A stretch of 64,000 bases of DNA from an uncultured Alphaproteobacteria bacterium (GCA_944393175.1 CALXZH010000030.1:1-64000), one strand, 5' to 3'. Positions 53,247-62,100 are shown, numbered from the stretch's first letter. Notes: generated by a model not told the origin, from the letters alone. Numbers and translations: made by a program.

Positions 53247-53263
53247 CTTAAGGAACGCTTAAG
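53247..53263. promoter_or_regulatory. QseB/PmrA-type operator
   Basis: CTTAAG (53247-53252), GAACG, CTTAAG (53258-53263): two perfect hexamers with an 11-base period, identical to the known PmrA-type box (C/T)TTAA(G/T)-N5-repeat. It lies 64-80 bases upstream of ygiW, where a QseB autoregulatory site is expected. Confidence 0.72.
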
Positions 53264-53320
53264 GGAAAATAATTTTTTCAACTTTTTTATAAAATCATTG
53301 AAAATCAAAGAGATAAAATT

Positions 53321-54514
53321 TTATAATTTACTTCCTTTGCTCCCCTTTGCGCCAAAACTTCCGGCCTGAGCCAGCACATTTGTATCAAAAGAGTACACAA
53401 TTTCAGATTCTTTGCGCTCTCTCTTAAGTGCTAAGTTGATAAGGTGCGTTAATAACTCTTTGTATTTAATACCCAAAGGCTCCCACAAATAAAATGAAAG
53501 TGAGCCCGGAATTGTATTAATCTCGTTAAAGTAAACTTTTCCCTCATCTTCATCAATCATAAAGTCGATTCTGGCAACGCCGTTGCAATCCAGATATTGA
53601 AAAGCCTTCACGGCCATTTCCTGAATATATTTCTTTTGTTCGAGAGAAATATCGGCCGGAATTTTGCGCTTCAAACTCTGCATACCCTTAGAGCCGGAGG
53701 ATTTTGCGCCGTCACCCATATATTTATCTTGGTAGCTGAGAATTTCATGCGAGGTGAGGGGCTCTTCACATTCTGAAGCTGATGCTTCATCACTGTCGCC
53801 CAAAACCGCACAGTTAATTTCTTTCAAATTGGTAATTGCGCGTTCAACCAACACCATATCGGCAAAACTAAAAGCCGTATCTAAAGATTTCACCAAAGCC
53901 TCTTTGTCATCGGCGCGAGAAATACCGATACTGGAACCAAGGTTAACGGGTTTCACAATCACCGGATAGGCAAATTTTTTCTCAATCTTTTCAATAACTT
54001 GTGTGGGCTCTTGATAATCGTGAGCATTAAAGCGCAAGCAATCCAACACCGGAAAACCTGCTTCTTTGAGCATAATTTTCATGGCAAATTTATCCATGCC
54101 CAAGCCGGAGGCAAAAACACCGCACCCCACAAAAGGAACATTAAGAGTTTTCAAAAATCCTTGCAAAGTACCGTCTTCAACATTTGTCCCGTGAACAATC
54201 GGGAAAGCCACGTCAAATTCATCCAAAACCTTTTTGCCAAACAGCTTAAAAGGATATTTAATGATTTTGTGCTTGATACCGTCATTGACCAAAATCACTC
54301 TTTGGCATTTTTCCAGCAAGGATTTGATGTTGCGATATTCATTAATATTACGCAGAGCCTCCCCAAAATAAAATTCATTATTTTTGGTTAAATAAAGCGG
54401 AATAATGTCATATTTCTCGGTATCCATATTATTCATGGCTTGAACGGCAGAAATAATGGAAATTTCATGTTCGGTGCTCTTACCGCCGAAAATAACCGCA
54501 ACTTTAATTTTCAT
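53321..54514 (-). CDS. ddl: D-alanine--D-alanine ligase (Ddl)
   Basis: ATP-grasp enzyme for the terminal dipeptide of peptidoglycan precursors. FGGKSTEHEISIISA, HGTNVEDGTLQG, VKPVNLGSSIGI and NEINTIPGSLSFYLWE are family motifs. The Lys-Tyr pair in YQDKY corresponds to the D-Ala-selective site of E. coli DdlB, so D-Ala-D-Ala is favoured over D-Ala-D-Lac. 397 residues is long; an insert near 250-290 and a Gly/Ser/Lys tail account for it. Diverges from the hydrolase-MurF pair. Confidence 0.88.
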   Translation of the reverse strand: MKIKVAVIFGGKSTEHEISIISAVQAMNNMDTEKYDIIPLYLTKNNEFYFGEALRNINEYRNIKSLLEKCQRVILVNDGIKHKIIKYPFKLFGKKVLDEFDVAFPIVHGTNVEDGTLQGFLKTLNVPFVGCGVFASGLGMDKFAMKIMLKEAGFPVLDCLRFNAHDYQEPTQVIEKIEKKFAYPVIVKPVNLGSSIGISRADDKEALVKSLDTAFSFADMVLVERAITNLKEINCAVLGDSDEASASECEEPLTSHEILSYQDKYMGDGAKSSGSKGMQSLKRKIPADISLEQKKYIQEMAVKAFQYLDCNGVARIDFMIDEDEGKVYFNEINTIPGSLSFYLWEPLGIKYKELLTHLINLALKRERKESEIVYSFDTNVLAQAGSFGAKGSKGSKL

Positions 54515-54608
54515 AATCTTTTTCCTTTTAAGGTTTATTTAATACAAAAAAGCTAACAATAAGAGAGCAATACAACGATTCTGTTTAATATAGAGTAAAG
54601 ATTTTATC

Positions 54609-55364
54609 GTGCGCACCACAATCAAAGGAATAAATATCAATTATCAAAGCCAAGGCTCGGGCGAACTGGTCTGTTTGCTCCATGGCTGGGGAGCCAATAT
54701 CAAGCTCTTTGAAAATATCATTAATATCATCTCTTGCCGGTATCATGTCGTGGCATTGGATATGCCCGGCTTTGGTGAGAGCGAAGAACCGCCGCAGGTT
54801 TGGTCGGTCGATGACTATGCCGATTTTGTGGTGGAGTTCATTAAACTTTTCAAAGCCGATAAGGTAATTTTGCTGGGGCATTCTTTTGGTGGCAGAGTTA
54901 TTATCAAACTCAATGCCAGGTCAAATTTACCTTTTAAGATAACCAAAAACATCTTGGTCGATTCGGCCGGAATTTTGCCCAAACGAGGCCTAAAATACAA
55001 ACTAAAGGTTGGACTTTATAAACTAGGCAAAAAGTTCATCAAGTGTTTTCCCTTTGCTTTGAATTATTTTCAAACCAAGTTTGGCTCGGCTGACTATGCG
55101 GCGGCATCACCCATCATGCGGGGTTGCTTGGTCAAAGCCGTTAATGAAGATTTAGAACCCTTATTGCCGCAAATCACGGCAGAAACCTTGTTAATCTGGG
55201 GCGATAAAGACACTGCCACACCTTTGTCTGATGCCAAAAAAATGGAAAGCCTTATCAAAGGCTCAGGTTTGGTGGTGTTTGAAGGCGCCGGGCACTATTC
55301 GTTTTTGGAGCAACCTTATCTTTTTGCGCGTGTTATCAAGTCTTTTTTGAATATTGGAGAATAA
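54609..55364 (+). CDS. Alpha/beta hydrolase between ddl and the MurF-like gene
   Basis: 251 residues, GTG start. Nucleophile elbow GHSFGG, acid GDKDTATP and His in GAGHYSF form the Ser-Asp-His triad. No signal peptide. The stop lies one base before the MurF-like ATG and the genes share the GGAG site region, so they are co-translated. The substrate is unknown; linkage to precursor ligases suggests peptidoglycan or envelope metabolism. Confidence 0.72.
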   Translation: MRTTIKGININYQSQGSGELVCLLHGWGANIKLFENIINIISCRYHVVALDMPGFGESEEPPQVWSVDDYADFVVEFIKLFKADKVILLGHSFGGRVIIKLNARSNLPFKITKNILVDSAGILPKRGLKYKLKVGLYKLGKKFIKCFPFALNYFQTKFGSADYAAASPIMRGCLVKAVNEDLEPLLPQITAETLLIWGDKDTATPLSDAKKMESLIKGSGLVVFEGAGHYSFLEQPYLFARVIKSFLNIGE

Positions 55365-55365
55365 A

Positions 55366-56889
55366 ATGTCAGCACCAATCATTTGTTTTGTTTTGGGAGC
55401 TTGTGCCACACTTTTGGCTCTGCGTTATTTTACCCACATGTTTCAGCTCAATGCTTATAAGCCCAAAGTCCAAACCAAATGGCTGGCTCATAATCTCCAT
55501 CGTTCTTGGAGTCAAATTTTAGCTCTTCTGCTGGGTCTCATAGGCTTAAAAATAACACTTAATCCTTGGGGAGTGAGTGCCTTGTTCGCTCTTTTTTGCT
55601 GGGCAATGTGGCCAAAATCAGCCAAAAAGCGCCTCGTCTATACCCACAGGGTTGATAGATTGCTCTTCACTGCCGTTGTCTTGCTGGGCTTAATGTTTTA
55701 TTGCGCTTGGGTCCAAAATATAGCTTGGTTGCCCTTGGCTTACGGTTTGGTCGGTATAGTCGTACTCGTTGCCAACTATATCAATATGCCTTTTGAAGCC
55801 TGGAGAAGACATTGCTATATCGTCAAAGCCAAAAAGATTTTGCGCTCATGTCCTAACTTGCTCACCATCGGCATCACCGGCAGCTATGGCAAAACCAGTG
55901 TAAAATACTATCTCAACACCTTACTGCATGCGTCTTTTAATTCTTTGATGACGCCCGAAAGTTACAATACCCCGATGGGAATTGTAAAAACCATAAGAGA
56001 ATACTTAAAATCCACCGATGAAGTCTTTGTCTGCGAAATGGGGGCGCAAAATGTCGGCGATATTAAGGAATTGTGCGATATTGTCCACCCCAAACACGGT
56101 ATTATCACAGCCTTGGGCGCACAACATCTGGAGAGTTTCAAAACCCAAGCCAACATCATCAAAACCAAATATGAATTGTCAGATGCTTTGCCCCAAGACG
56201 GATTTTTGCTCGTCAATGGTGATAATGAGCTTATTCGTAACAATCCGCCCAAACACAAGTATCAAACTTATGGCTTGGGCAAACATAATGACTACCAAGC
56301 AACAAATGTCAAAGTCTCTTCCCAGGGAACGAGCTTTACTTTTGTAACGCCAACGGGTGAAAAATGCGATTATCAAACCCGCCTGCTTGGAGAGCATAAT
56401 ATCATCAATCTGGCAGGGGCTCTGGCAATGTGTAGTTTACTGGGTATTCCGCTTGCCAAACTAAAACCCCAACTCCTAAAAATCAAAGCCGTTCCGCACC
56501 GCTTAGAATTAACCGAGCATGGTAAAATAACGATTATTGATGACGGCTTTAACTCTAACCCGAGCGGAACCAAAGCCGCCCTAAAAACTTTGTCTTTGTT
56601 TGATGACTACAAAATCATCATCACCCCGGGAATGGTTGAACTAGGCGAGCAAGAAAACAGCCTCAACCAAGCCTTTGGTGAGGATATTGCAAAAGTTTGC
56701 GACTATGTGATTTTGGTAGGCGAAAAACAAACCTTACCCATCAAGTCAGGACTGGAAAAAGCCAATTACCCCGAAAGTAAAATCTATATAGCCAAAAGCC
56801 TAAAAGATGGCTTGCAACATGCCTATGCGCTGAACTGCGAACGCAAAAAAATCATTTTGCTGGAAAACGACTTGCCGGATAACTACTAG
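55366..56889 (+). CDS. Membrane-anchored MurF-like Mur ligase
   Basis: 507 residues from ATG 55366 (GGAG six bases upstream). About four membrane helices in residues 1-145, then a Mur ligase: P-loop GITGSYGKTS, EMGAQNVGDIKELC, the LLGEHNIINLAGALAMC segment and a C-terminal domain with DDGFNSNPSGTKAAL. The catalytic core fits UDP-MurNAc-tripeptide:D-Ala-D-Ala ligase. Canonical MurF is soluble; the membrane part is unusual for this class. Could be the only MurF or a second, specialised one. Ends in TAG. Confidence 0.78.
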   Translation: MSAPIICFVLGACATLLALRYFTHMFQLNAYKPKVQTKWLAHNLHRSWSQILALLLGLIGLKITLNPWGVSALFALFCWAMWPKSAKKRLVYTHRVDRLLFTAVVLLGLMFYCAWVQNIAWLPLAYGLVGIVVLVANYINMPFEAWRRHCYIVKAKKILRSCPNLLTIGITGSYGKTSVKYYLNTLLHASFNSLMTPESYNTPMGIVKTIREYLKSTDEVFVCEMGAQNVGDIKELCDIVHPKHGIITALGAQHLESFKTQANIIKTKYELSDALPQDGFLLVNGDNELIRNNPPKHKYQTYGLGKHNDYQATNVKVSSQGTSFTFVTPTGEKCDYQTRLLGEHNIINLAGALAMCSLLGIPLAKLKPQLLKIKAVPHRLELTEHGKITIIDDGFNSNPSGTKAALKTLSLFDDYKIIITPGMVELGEQENSLNQAFGEDIAKVCDYVILVGEKQTLPIKSGLEKANYPESKIYIAKSLKDGLQHAYALNCERKKIILLENDLPDNY

Positions 56890-56933
56890 AAATTGATAAA
56901 ATTAATATAGAAGACTTTTTTACAAAAAAAGTC

Positions 56934-56964
56934 TTGACTTAGAGTCTACTCTAAAAGCTACACT
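56934..56964 (+). promoter_or_regulatory. MerR-type promoter/operator with 19-base spacer
   Basis: TTGACT (56934-56939) and TACACT (56959-56964) are 19 bases apart, too far for normal sigma-70 contact. Inside is the perfect dyad TTAGAGT-CT-ACTCTAA (56939-56954). This is the layout of MerR-family promoters, closest to the AdhR/NmlR type. No merR gene is in the window. Confidence 0.72.
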
Positions 56965-56993
56965 ATCCCAAACACAACAACGGGAGAAAGCTA

Positions 56994-58013
56994 ATGAAAA
57001 TTATTTCAATAGGAATTTTGGCGGTTTTGGTAGCCTTCGGCTTGTTCAAATACTATCAAACACACACTTGGGATAAAACTTTTGCCAAGAGTGATAAAGT
57101 CAAAGTTCAAAAGGTCAGTTTCAAAAATCGTTACGGTATCAAATTGGTCGGTGACTTATATTTACCCAAATCCGGAACACACCAAAATATGGCAGCAATT
57201 GCCGTCTCCGGTCCGTTTGGCGCGGTAAAAGAGCAAGCCTCAGGTCTATATGCACAAAAAATGGCCGAGCAGGGTTTTGTAGCACTTGCTTTTGACCCGT
57301 CTTATACCGGTGAAAGCGGTGGTCAACCGCGCAACGTGGCCTCTCCCGATATTAATACCGAAGATTTTAGTGTCGCGGTAGATTTTTTTAGCACTTTGCC
57401 TGAGGTAAATCCCGAAAAAGTTGGTATTATAGGCATTTGCGGCTTTGGTGGATTCGGATTAAATGCCGCAGCCATGGATACCCGTATCAAAGCCACCGTA
57501 ACTTCTACAATGTACGATATGAGCCGCGTTAATGCCAATGGCTATTTTGATGCCATGAGCAAAGAAGAACGCTATGCCCTGCGCCAAAAACTCAACGCAC
57601 AAAGAACGCAAGATGCCAAAGCCGGAACTTATGCTGTTGCCGCGGGATTGCCCGATAAATTAACCGGTGACGAACCGCAATTCGTTCAAGACTACTATGG
57701 CTATTATAAAACTCCACGGGGCTATCACAAGCGCTCGATTAATTCGACGGGCGGTTGGAATATGACATCATCTCTGTCCTTTATGAATATGCCTTTGCTG
57801 AGCTATAGTGACGAGATTAAAGGGGCAGTACTAATGCTTCATGGCGAAAAAGCACATAGCCGCTACTTTAGCGAAGATGTCTTCAAAAAATTGCAAGGTA
57901 AAAATAAGGAGTTAATGATTATTCCGGGCGCTAACCACGTCGATTTATATGATAATCTTGAAAAAATTCCTTTTGATAAGATAACCAAGTTCTTTCAAGA
58001 GAATTTGCAATAA
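56994..58013 (+). CDS. Alpha/beta hydrolase with Cys nucleophile, membrane-anchored or secreted
   Basis: 339 residues; hydrophobic N-terminal helix (3-20), then an alpha/beta hydrolase with VSGPFGAVKEQASG, elbow GICGFGG (Cys in the nucleophile position, as in dienelactone hydrolase relatives) and His in PGANHVDLYDN. YcjY-like family. Expressed from a MerR-type promoter, so a role in response to reactive aldehydes, thiol stress or a toxic compound is plausible. Confidence 0.72.
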   Translation: MKIISIGILAVLVAFGLFKYYQTHTWDKTFAKSDKVKVQKVSFKNRYGIKLVGDLYLPKSGTHQNMAAIAVSGPFGAVKEQASGLYAQKMAEQGFVALAFDPSYTGESGGQPRNVASPDINTEDFSVAVDFFSTLPEVNPEKVGIIGICGFGGFGLNAAAMDTRIKATVTSTMYDMSRVNANGYFDAMSKEERYALRQKLNAQRTQDAKAGTYAVAAGLPDKLTGDEPQFVQDYYGYYKTPRGYHKRSINSTGGWNMTSSLSFMNMPLLSYSDEIKGAVLMLHGEKAHSRYFSEDVFKKLQGKNKELMIIPGANHVDLYDNLEKIPFDKITKFFQENLQ

Positions 58014-58021
58014 TGCTTTAC

Positions 58022-58051
58022 GGTGCTGATGTACTTAGTCTCATCAGCACC
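58022..58051. terminator. Hairpin at convergent gene ends, weak terminator
   Basis: GGTGCTGATG (58022-58031) pairs perfectly with CATCAGCACC (58042-58051). No U-run on either strand. It covers the gpsA stop codon. Confidence 0.45.
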
Positions 58052-59039
58052 CTTCATCTTTATAAGGTCTTGACATTAACTTTTCCATAGCCGTCTGAAT
58101 AGACAGACCTTCAAACAAAATTTGGCTGACAATCTCACAAATCGGCATTTCAATCCCAAGTTCATGCGCCCGCTTGAGCACCGCTTGAGTGGTAAAAATC
58201 CCTTCAACTGTACGAGTGTTTTCTTGCAATATTTTTTGTGCTTTGCCGCAAACCCCGATTTCATAGCCGAAACTAAAGTTTCGAGATTGTGAACAGTTGG
58301 CCGTTAACACCAAATCACCCAAGCCGCACATGCCCATCATGGTGTTGACACTGCCACCGAGCACTTTTGCCAAACGGAGCATTTCTGCCAATCCTCTGGT
58401 AATCAGAGCGGCTCTGGCTCCGTCTCCGAGCTGAGCTCCTTCGACAATACCTGAAGCAATCGCAATCACGTTTTTAACACTGCCGCCGATTTGCGGAGAA
58501 ATAATGTCGGTCGTGGTATAAGGACGGAAAAAAGGCGTCCCTAATGTCTCGCACAAGAGCTTGGCAACCCCTTCTTTTTCTGAGGCAATCGTAACGGAGG
58601 CTAATTTTTTGTGAGCAATATCCACGGCAAACCCCGGTCCCGATAAAATGGCAAGAGTAGTCGAGGGAATAATTTCTTGCGCAATTTCGGAGAGCATTTT
58701 TCCGCTTTGTGCCTCAATCCCTTTGGCACAAAAAACCAAGATAGTATCCGCTTTGAGGAGAGGTTTAATCTTCTCTAAAATTTCTCGCGTTGCTTGGGCT
58801 GAGGTGGTGAGAAGCACAATTTGCGCTGTTTCAAAAACTTTTGCTAAGTCATTAGTGGCTCTAATGTCATCCGGAAGCGGAATATTGGGCAGATACCTTT
58901 GATTCGTGTGCTTTTGGTTGATGGAATCAGTAATATCTTGCTTTCTGTCCCAACACAAAACTTTGTTTCCGGCACGCACCGCGGTCAAAGCCAAGGCTGA
59001 GCCGAAAATCCCCGTACCGATAATTCCGATATTTTGCAT
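58044..59039 (-). CDS. gpsA: Glycerol-3-phosphate dehydrogenase (NAD(P)+)
   Basis: Makes sn-glycerol-3-phosphate for phospholipids. ATG 59039 follows GGAG by six bases. NAD-binding GIIGTGIFGSALAL, SGPGFAVDIA, the catalytic-region Lys in GGSVKNVIAIASGI and GLGDLVLTANCSQSRNF are present. 331 residues, normal. Confidence 0.94.
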   Translation of the reverse strand: MQNIGIIGTGIFGSALALTAVRAGNKVLCWDRKQDITDSINQKHTNQRYLPNIPLPDDIRATNDLAKVFETAQIVLLTTSAQATREILEKIKPLLKADTILVFCAKGIEAQSGKMLSEIAQEIIPSTTLAILSGPGFAVDIAHKKLASVTIASEKEGVAKLLCETLGTPFFRPYTTTDIISPQIGGSVKNVIAIASGIVEGAQLGDGARAALITRGLAEMLRLAKVLGGSVNTMMGMCGLGDLVLTANCSQSRNFSFGYEIGVCGKAQKILQENTRTVEGIFTTQAVLKRAHELGIEMPICEIVSQILFEGLSIQTAMEKLMSRPYKDEGC

Positions 59040-59168
59040 AATCATCTCCGTTTGCCAACCTTTTTTTCAACTATAAAATCATAAAAAAAAGAAGTCAAAC
59101 GCTAAAATTAATAAAAAAATTACCAGTCGAGAGGTACAATACACATAAATTTTATTAAGGATAAAAAC

Positions 59169-59822
59169 ATGATAGATATTGCGTTTGATGTACACGAAGG
59201 CAACACTTTTTGTAATAATGAATGCCCTGTCATTGTGATAGATAAAGCTCCTAATGATTGGTTGGAATATATGCGCAAGGCAGAGAAAGTAATAAATCAT
59301 TACGGAGAAAATAAAACCATTATTTTGCAAATTAATAATCCGCAGTTTTCAATAAATAAATTTTCGCTGGCCTTATTTGTCGCTTCAATCAAATTACCGT
59401 CAAAATTAGAGTTGGCCGTATTTAAGGTTAAGGATTTGGAAGAGGCCAGAGAAGCCTATAAGCCCTATCTTGCCTTAACCATAGCAGTTAAATATGTTTT
59501 ACAGCTTTTTAATGAAACACCGGAAGTTATCTATAAAAACATTTCCGGACTTGGCTATTTGGGACTATCTATAACAACTGATTATATAGAAAATACGATG
59601 ACATTGGTCTATGAGGGGGCTCAAGAACCCTCATATCATTTTGAAACGGACAATGCCTTTGATGCACTTGTCATGGCAGCTGTTCTAAAAACCGTATCTC
59701 TAGCACAAGTTAAAGCTAAGTTTGAGGTAAAAATGGTGCTAAATTCTACGCCTCAAAAAAGAACGATAGATGATTTAATGGCACAAATTTTGAAAATTGT
59801 ATCAGCTTGGATAGATGCATAA
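59169..59822 (+). CDS. Unknown cytoplasmic protein
   Basis: 217 residues with AAGGA upstream. No signal, membrane helix or recognised motif; mixed alpha/beta pattern with IVIDKAPNDWLEYMRKAEKV and ISGLGYLGLSITTDYIENTM. Its codon and AT content match the neighbours. Function unknown. Confidence 0.55.
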   Translation: MIDIAFDVHEGNTFCNNECPVIVIDKAPNDWLEYMRKAEKVINHYGENKTIILQINNPQFSINKFSLALFVASIKLPSKLELAVFKVKDLEEAREAYKPYLALTIAVKYVLQLFNETPEVIYKNISGLGYLGLSITTDYIENTMTLVYEGAQEPSYHFETDNAFDALVMAAVLKTVSLAQVKAKFEVKMVLNSTPQKRTIDDLMAQILKIVSAWIDA

Positions 59823-59828
59823 AGAATA

Positions 59829-59933
59829 CTAAGCAATACGGTTTAAGATTGTTTCGTCAAAGACCCGCAAAGGATTAGATAGAACGGATATAACATACTT
59901 CCCAAGCATTACGTCAAAATCAGTTTTTCCCAT
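59829..59933 (-). CDS. Candidate 34-residue small protein
   Basis: On the minus strand GGAGGG (59944-59939) stands five bases before ATG 59933. The ORF reads MGKTDFDVMLGKYVISVLSN and ends IA-TAG at 59829. Hydrophobic residues alternate with charged ones, so an amphipathic helix is possible. It lies tail-to-tail with the unknown gene at 59169. The near-perfect ribosome site is the main support. Confidence 0.4.
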   Translation of the reverse strand: MGKTDFDVMLGKYVISVLSNPLRVFDETILNRIA

Positions 59934-60078
59934 AAATTCCCTCCGTTAAACTTATGTCTAACACTACACAAATTTTCTAAATATATTATTAAATCAACAG
60001 ATAAATAATCTTGACAAGAAAAAATAGTGTATTAAGAATATGAATATATATTAAAAGTTGTCTTAAGGTAGGTGCTTC

Positions 60079-62085
60079 ATGAAGAAAAAAGTGTATTTTG
60101 CGTCTTTGGTAGTGATATTTTGTTTTGTAACTTTAGCACAAAGCAAAGAAATTAAAAGCTTTATGCAGCCTGGTGTTACGTATGGTGATGAGGGAGAACT
60201 CTATACCGGAACGGATAAAGGCACTTTTGAAGACGGTATTCAGTATGAAACCAGCTACAAGGACGGACGCGCCAACGGCAAAGCCACATTTGTAATGCCT
60301 AACGGAGACTATATATATGTTAATTTTATAAATGGTAAAGCCGAAGGAAATTTACAAAAATTTTATGCCTCAGGCAAACTTTATAATGATTTTTATTATA
60401 AAGACGGCCTTATGGAAGGCGAGCAAAAGGACTATTATGAAACAGGCCAACTAAAGAGCATAAGACATTATCATCAAGGATATGAAGACGGCCTCGCTCA
60501 ATATTTTTATGATACAGGCGTTTTACAAGAAGAAGCAACGCTCAAAGACGGTGAGTTAGATGGTTGGCGCAAAACATATCACCCTAACAAGCAGCTAAAA
60601 GAAGAAATGTTTTATGTTAACGGCAAGCAAGAAGGACCAATGACCGGCTATGATGAAAACGGCAAATTGGCCTATAAGGCAGAGTGGAAAAACGGAGAAA
60701 TAATCGGTTCTTTTAAGGAATATTACCCGGATGGAAAATTATATGCCGAAACACCGCACCACAACGGAAAGCGCAACGGTATAGCGGTTATGTATGATGA
60801 GCAAGGACGAAAAATTCGAGAAGTGCCGTATGTTAACGATGAGGAAAACGGGGTCTGGAAAGAATTTTACGAAGAAGGAACCCTATCGGCAGAAATAAAT
60901 GTTAAAGGAGATCAGCGTCAAGGTCCTTCAAAAAAATATTATCCGAACGGTAATTTGCAATCAGAATTTAATTATCTGGATGACGAAGTCCATGGCACGC
61001 TTAAAGAATATGATGAAAAAGGCAATCTGACATCAAAAGTCGTTGCTTTGACGGGGTATGTTGTTGAAGAAGAGGAAAATCCGCAAAAAGTTTTGGAACA
61101 AAAACGCTACTACGCGCTGGGTATAACCTTAGGTGCAATAATTTTGGGCATTTTGAGTGCAATTTTAGTATCAAAAATACGCCCAAAAGGAATATTGCTT
61201 GTCGCACTTTTGAGCTTGCTTCCCTCGGTTTCGCAAGCTATAGAAACGCTCAGCGATGAACAACTCAAAGCTCTACTCAGTCCTGATGCGCCGATAAAAC
61301 AAAATGAAGACCGAACACCTTTTACCGGCACGGTTCGCAAAAAAATCTCTCTTGGTTTTATCACAATTCCTTATCAAGAAGGTTTTGTCAGCGGAGTTAT
61401 CAGGGTAGATTATTATGATGGCTCTCGGCTTGAAAGTGAGGTACTTCAAGGGAAAGATAATGGCTACATGAGAGGATATTATCCCGACGGAACGCTTAAA
61501 TTATCTTGCGAATTTAAGGATGATAAATGCCAAACCTCCGAAAAACGTTATTATGAAACCGGTGAGTTGATGCAAGAAAAAACTTGCATTGACGGGCAGT
61601 TTGACGGTTTTCAAAGAACTTACTACAAAAATGGCAATCTGGATACCGAATTTAGCGTCAAGGGCGAAGTTCCGCATGGTCCCGCCAAACACTATTCCGA
61701 GGACGGAAAGTTAATTTCTGAAGTTACCTATGTTGCCGGTCAGAAAGAAGGTCTGGCCAAGACTTATTATCCGAGTGGTGTCTTAGAGAGTGAGGCCACG
61801 TTCAAGAGGGATAAACTCAACGGCCCGATGACAGAATATTATGAAAATGGCAACATATATAAAAAATACAAACACAAAGATGGCATAATTGTCGGCACCG
61901 TCAAAGAATATTATCCGAGTGGTAATTTATATACCAAGGCGAAGTTTAAAGACGGCAAAACTGCAGATATGAAATTTTACTATGATGAAACACCGGCCAA
62001 AACAATTTATCTGCTTTGTGGTCTGGCAGGATACTTGTTAGCATTTTTACTAACATACGGATTTTTGCGTTGGAAAAGGAAGTAA
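60079..62085 (+). CDS. Double YwqK/MORN_2-repeat secreted membrane protein
   Basis: 668 residues built from two similar halves. Half 1: signal peptide (1-22), about 12 YwqK-type repeats of 20-24 residues (pattern G...YY.NG.L......K.G...G), and a membrane helix (346-366). Half 2 begins with a second signal-peptide-like segment (GILLVALLSLLPSVSQA, about 371-390), then about eight repeats and a final helix (638-658). It looks like a fusion of two complete genes. Such repeats bind partners or lipids; function unknown. A -35-like TTGACA is at 60011. Confidence 0.65.
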   Translation: MKKKVYFASLVVIFCFVTLAQSKEIKSFMQPGVTYGDEGELYTGTDKGTFEDGIQYETSYKDGRANGKATFVMPNGDYIYVNFINGKAEGNLQKFYASGKLYNDFYYKDGLMEGEQKDYYETGQLKSIRHYHQGYEDGLAQYFYDTGVLQEEATLKDGELDGWRKTYHPNKQLKEEMFYVNGKQEGPMTGYDENGKLAYKAEWKNGEIIGSFKEYYPDGKLYAETPHHNGKRNGIAVMYDEQGRKIREVPYVNDEENGVWKEFYEEGTLSAEINVKGDQRQGPSKKYYPNGNLQSEFNYLDDEVHGTLKEYDEKGNLTSKVVALTGYVVEEEENPQKVLEQKRYYALGITLGAIILGILSAILVSKIRPKGILLVALLSLLPSVSQAIETLSDEQLKALLSPDAPIKQNEDRTPFTGTVRKKISLGFITIPYQEGFVSGVIRVDYYDGSRLESEVLQGKDNGYMRGYYPDGTLKLSCEFKDDKCQTSEKRYYETGELMQEKTCIDGQFDGFQRTYYKNGNLDTEFSVKGEVPHGPAKHYSEDGKLISEVTYVAGQKEGLAKTYYPSGVLESEATFKRDKLNGPMTEYYENGNIYKKYKHKDGIIVGTVKEYYPSGNLYTKAKFKDGKTADMKFYYDETPAKTIYLLCGLAGYLLAFLLTYGFLRWKRK

Positions 62086-62100
62086 AATTTTACTTCCTTT
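62075..62100. terminator. 26-base perfect palindrome holding both stop codons
   Basis: AAAGGAAGTAAAA at 62075-62087 is mirrored exactly by TTTTACTTCCTTT at 62088-62100. The TAA of the YwqK gene (62083-62085) and the TAA of the convergent PEBP gene (62092-62090) both lie in it, and both proteins end in RK. It can fold on either transcript. Confidence 0.7.

Noticed and set aside
58022-58051. Attachment site or recombination site at the perfect inverted repeat
   Set aside because: It lies at convergent gene ends and overlaps the gpsA stop; a terminator-like hairpin explains it and there is no integrase.
60011-60041. Promoter for the YwqK gene at the perfect TTGACA 60011-60016
   Set aside because: No good -10 box at 16-18 bases; the best match is 19 bases away, so it is mentioned only as a -35-like element.
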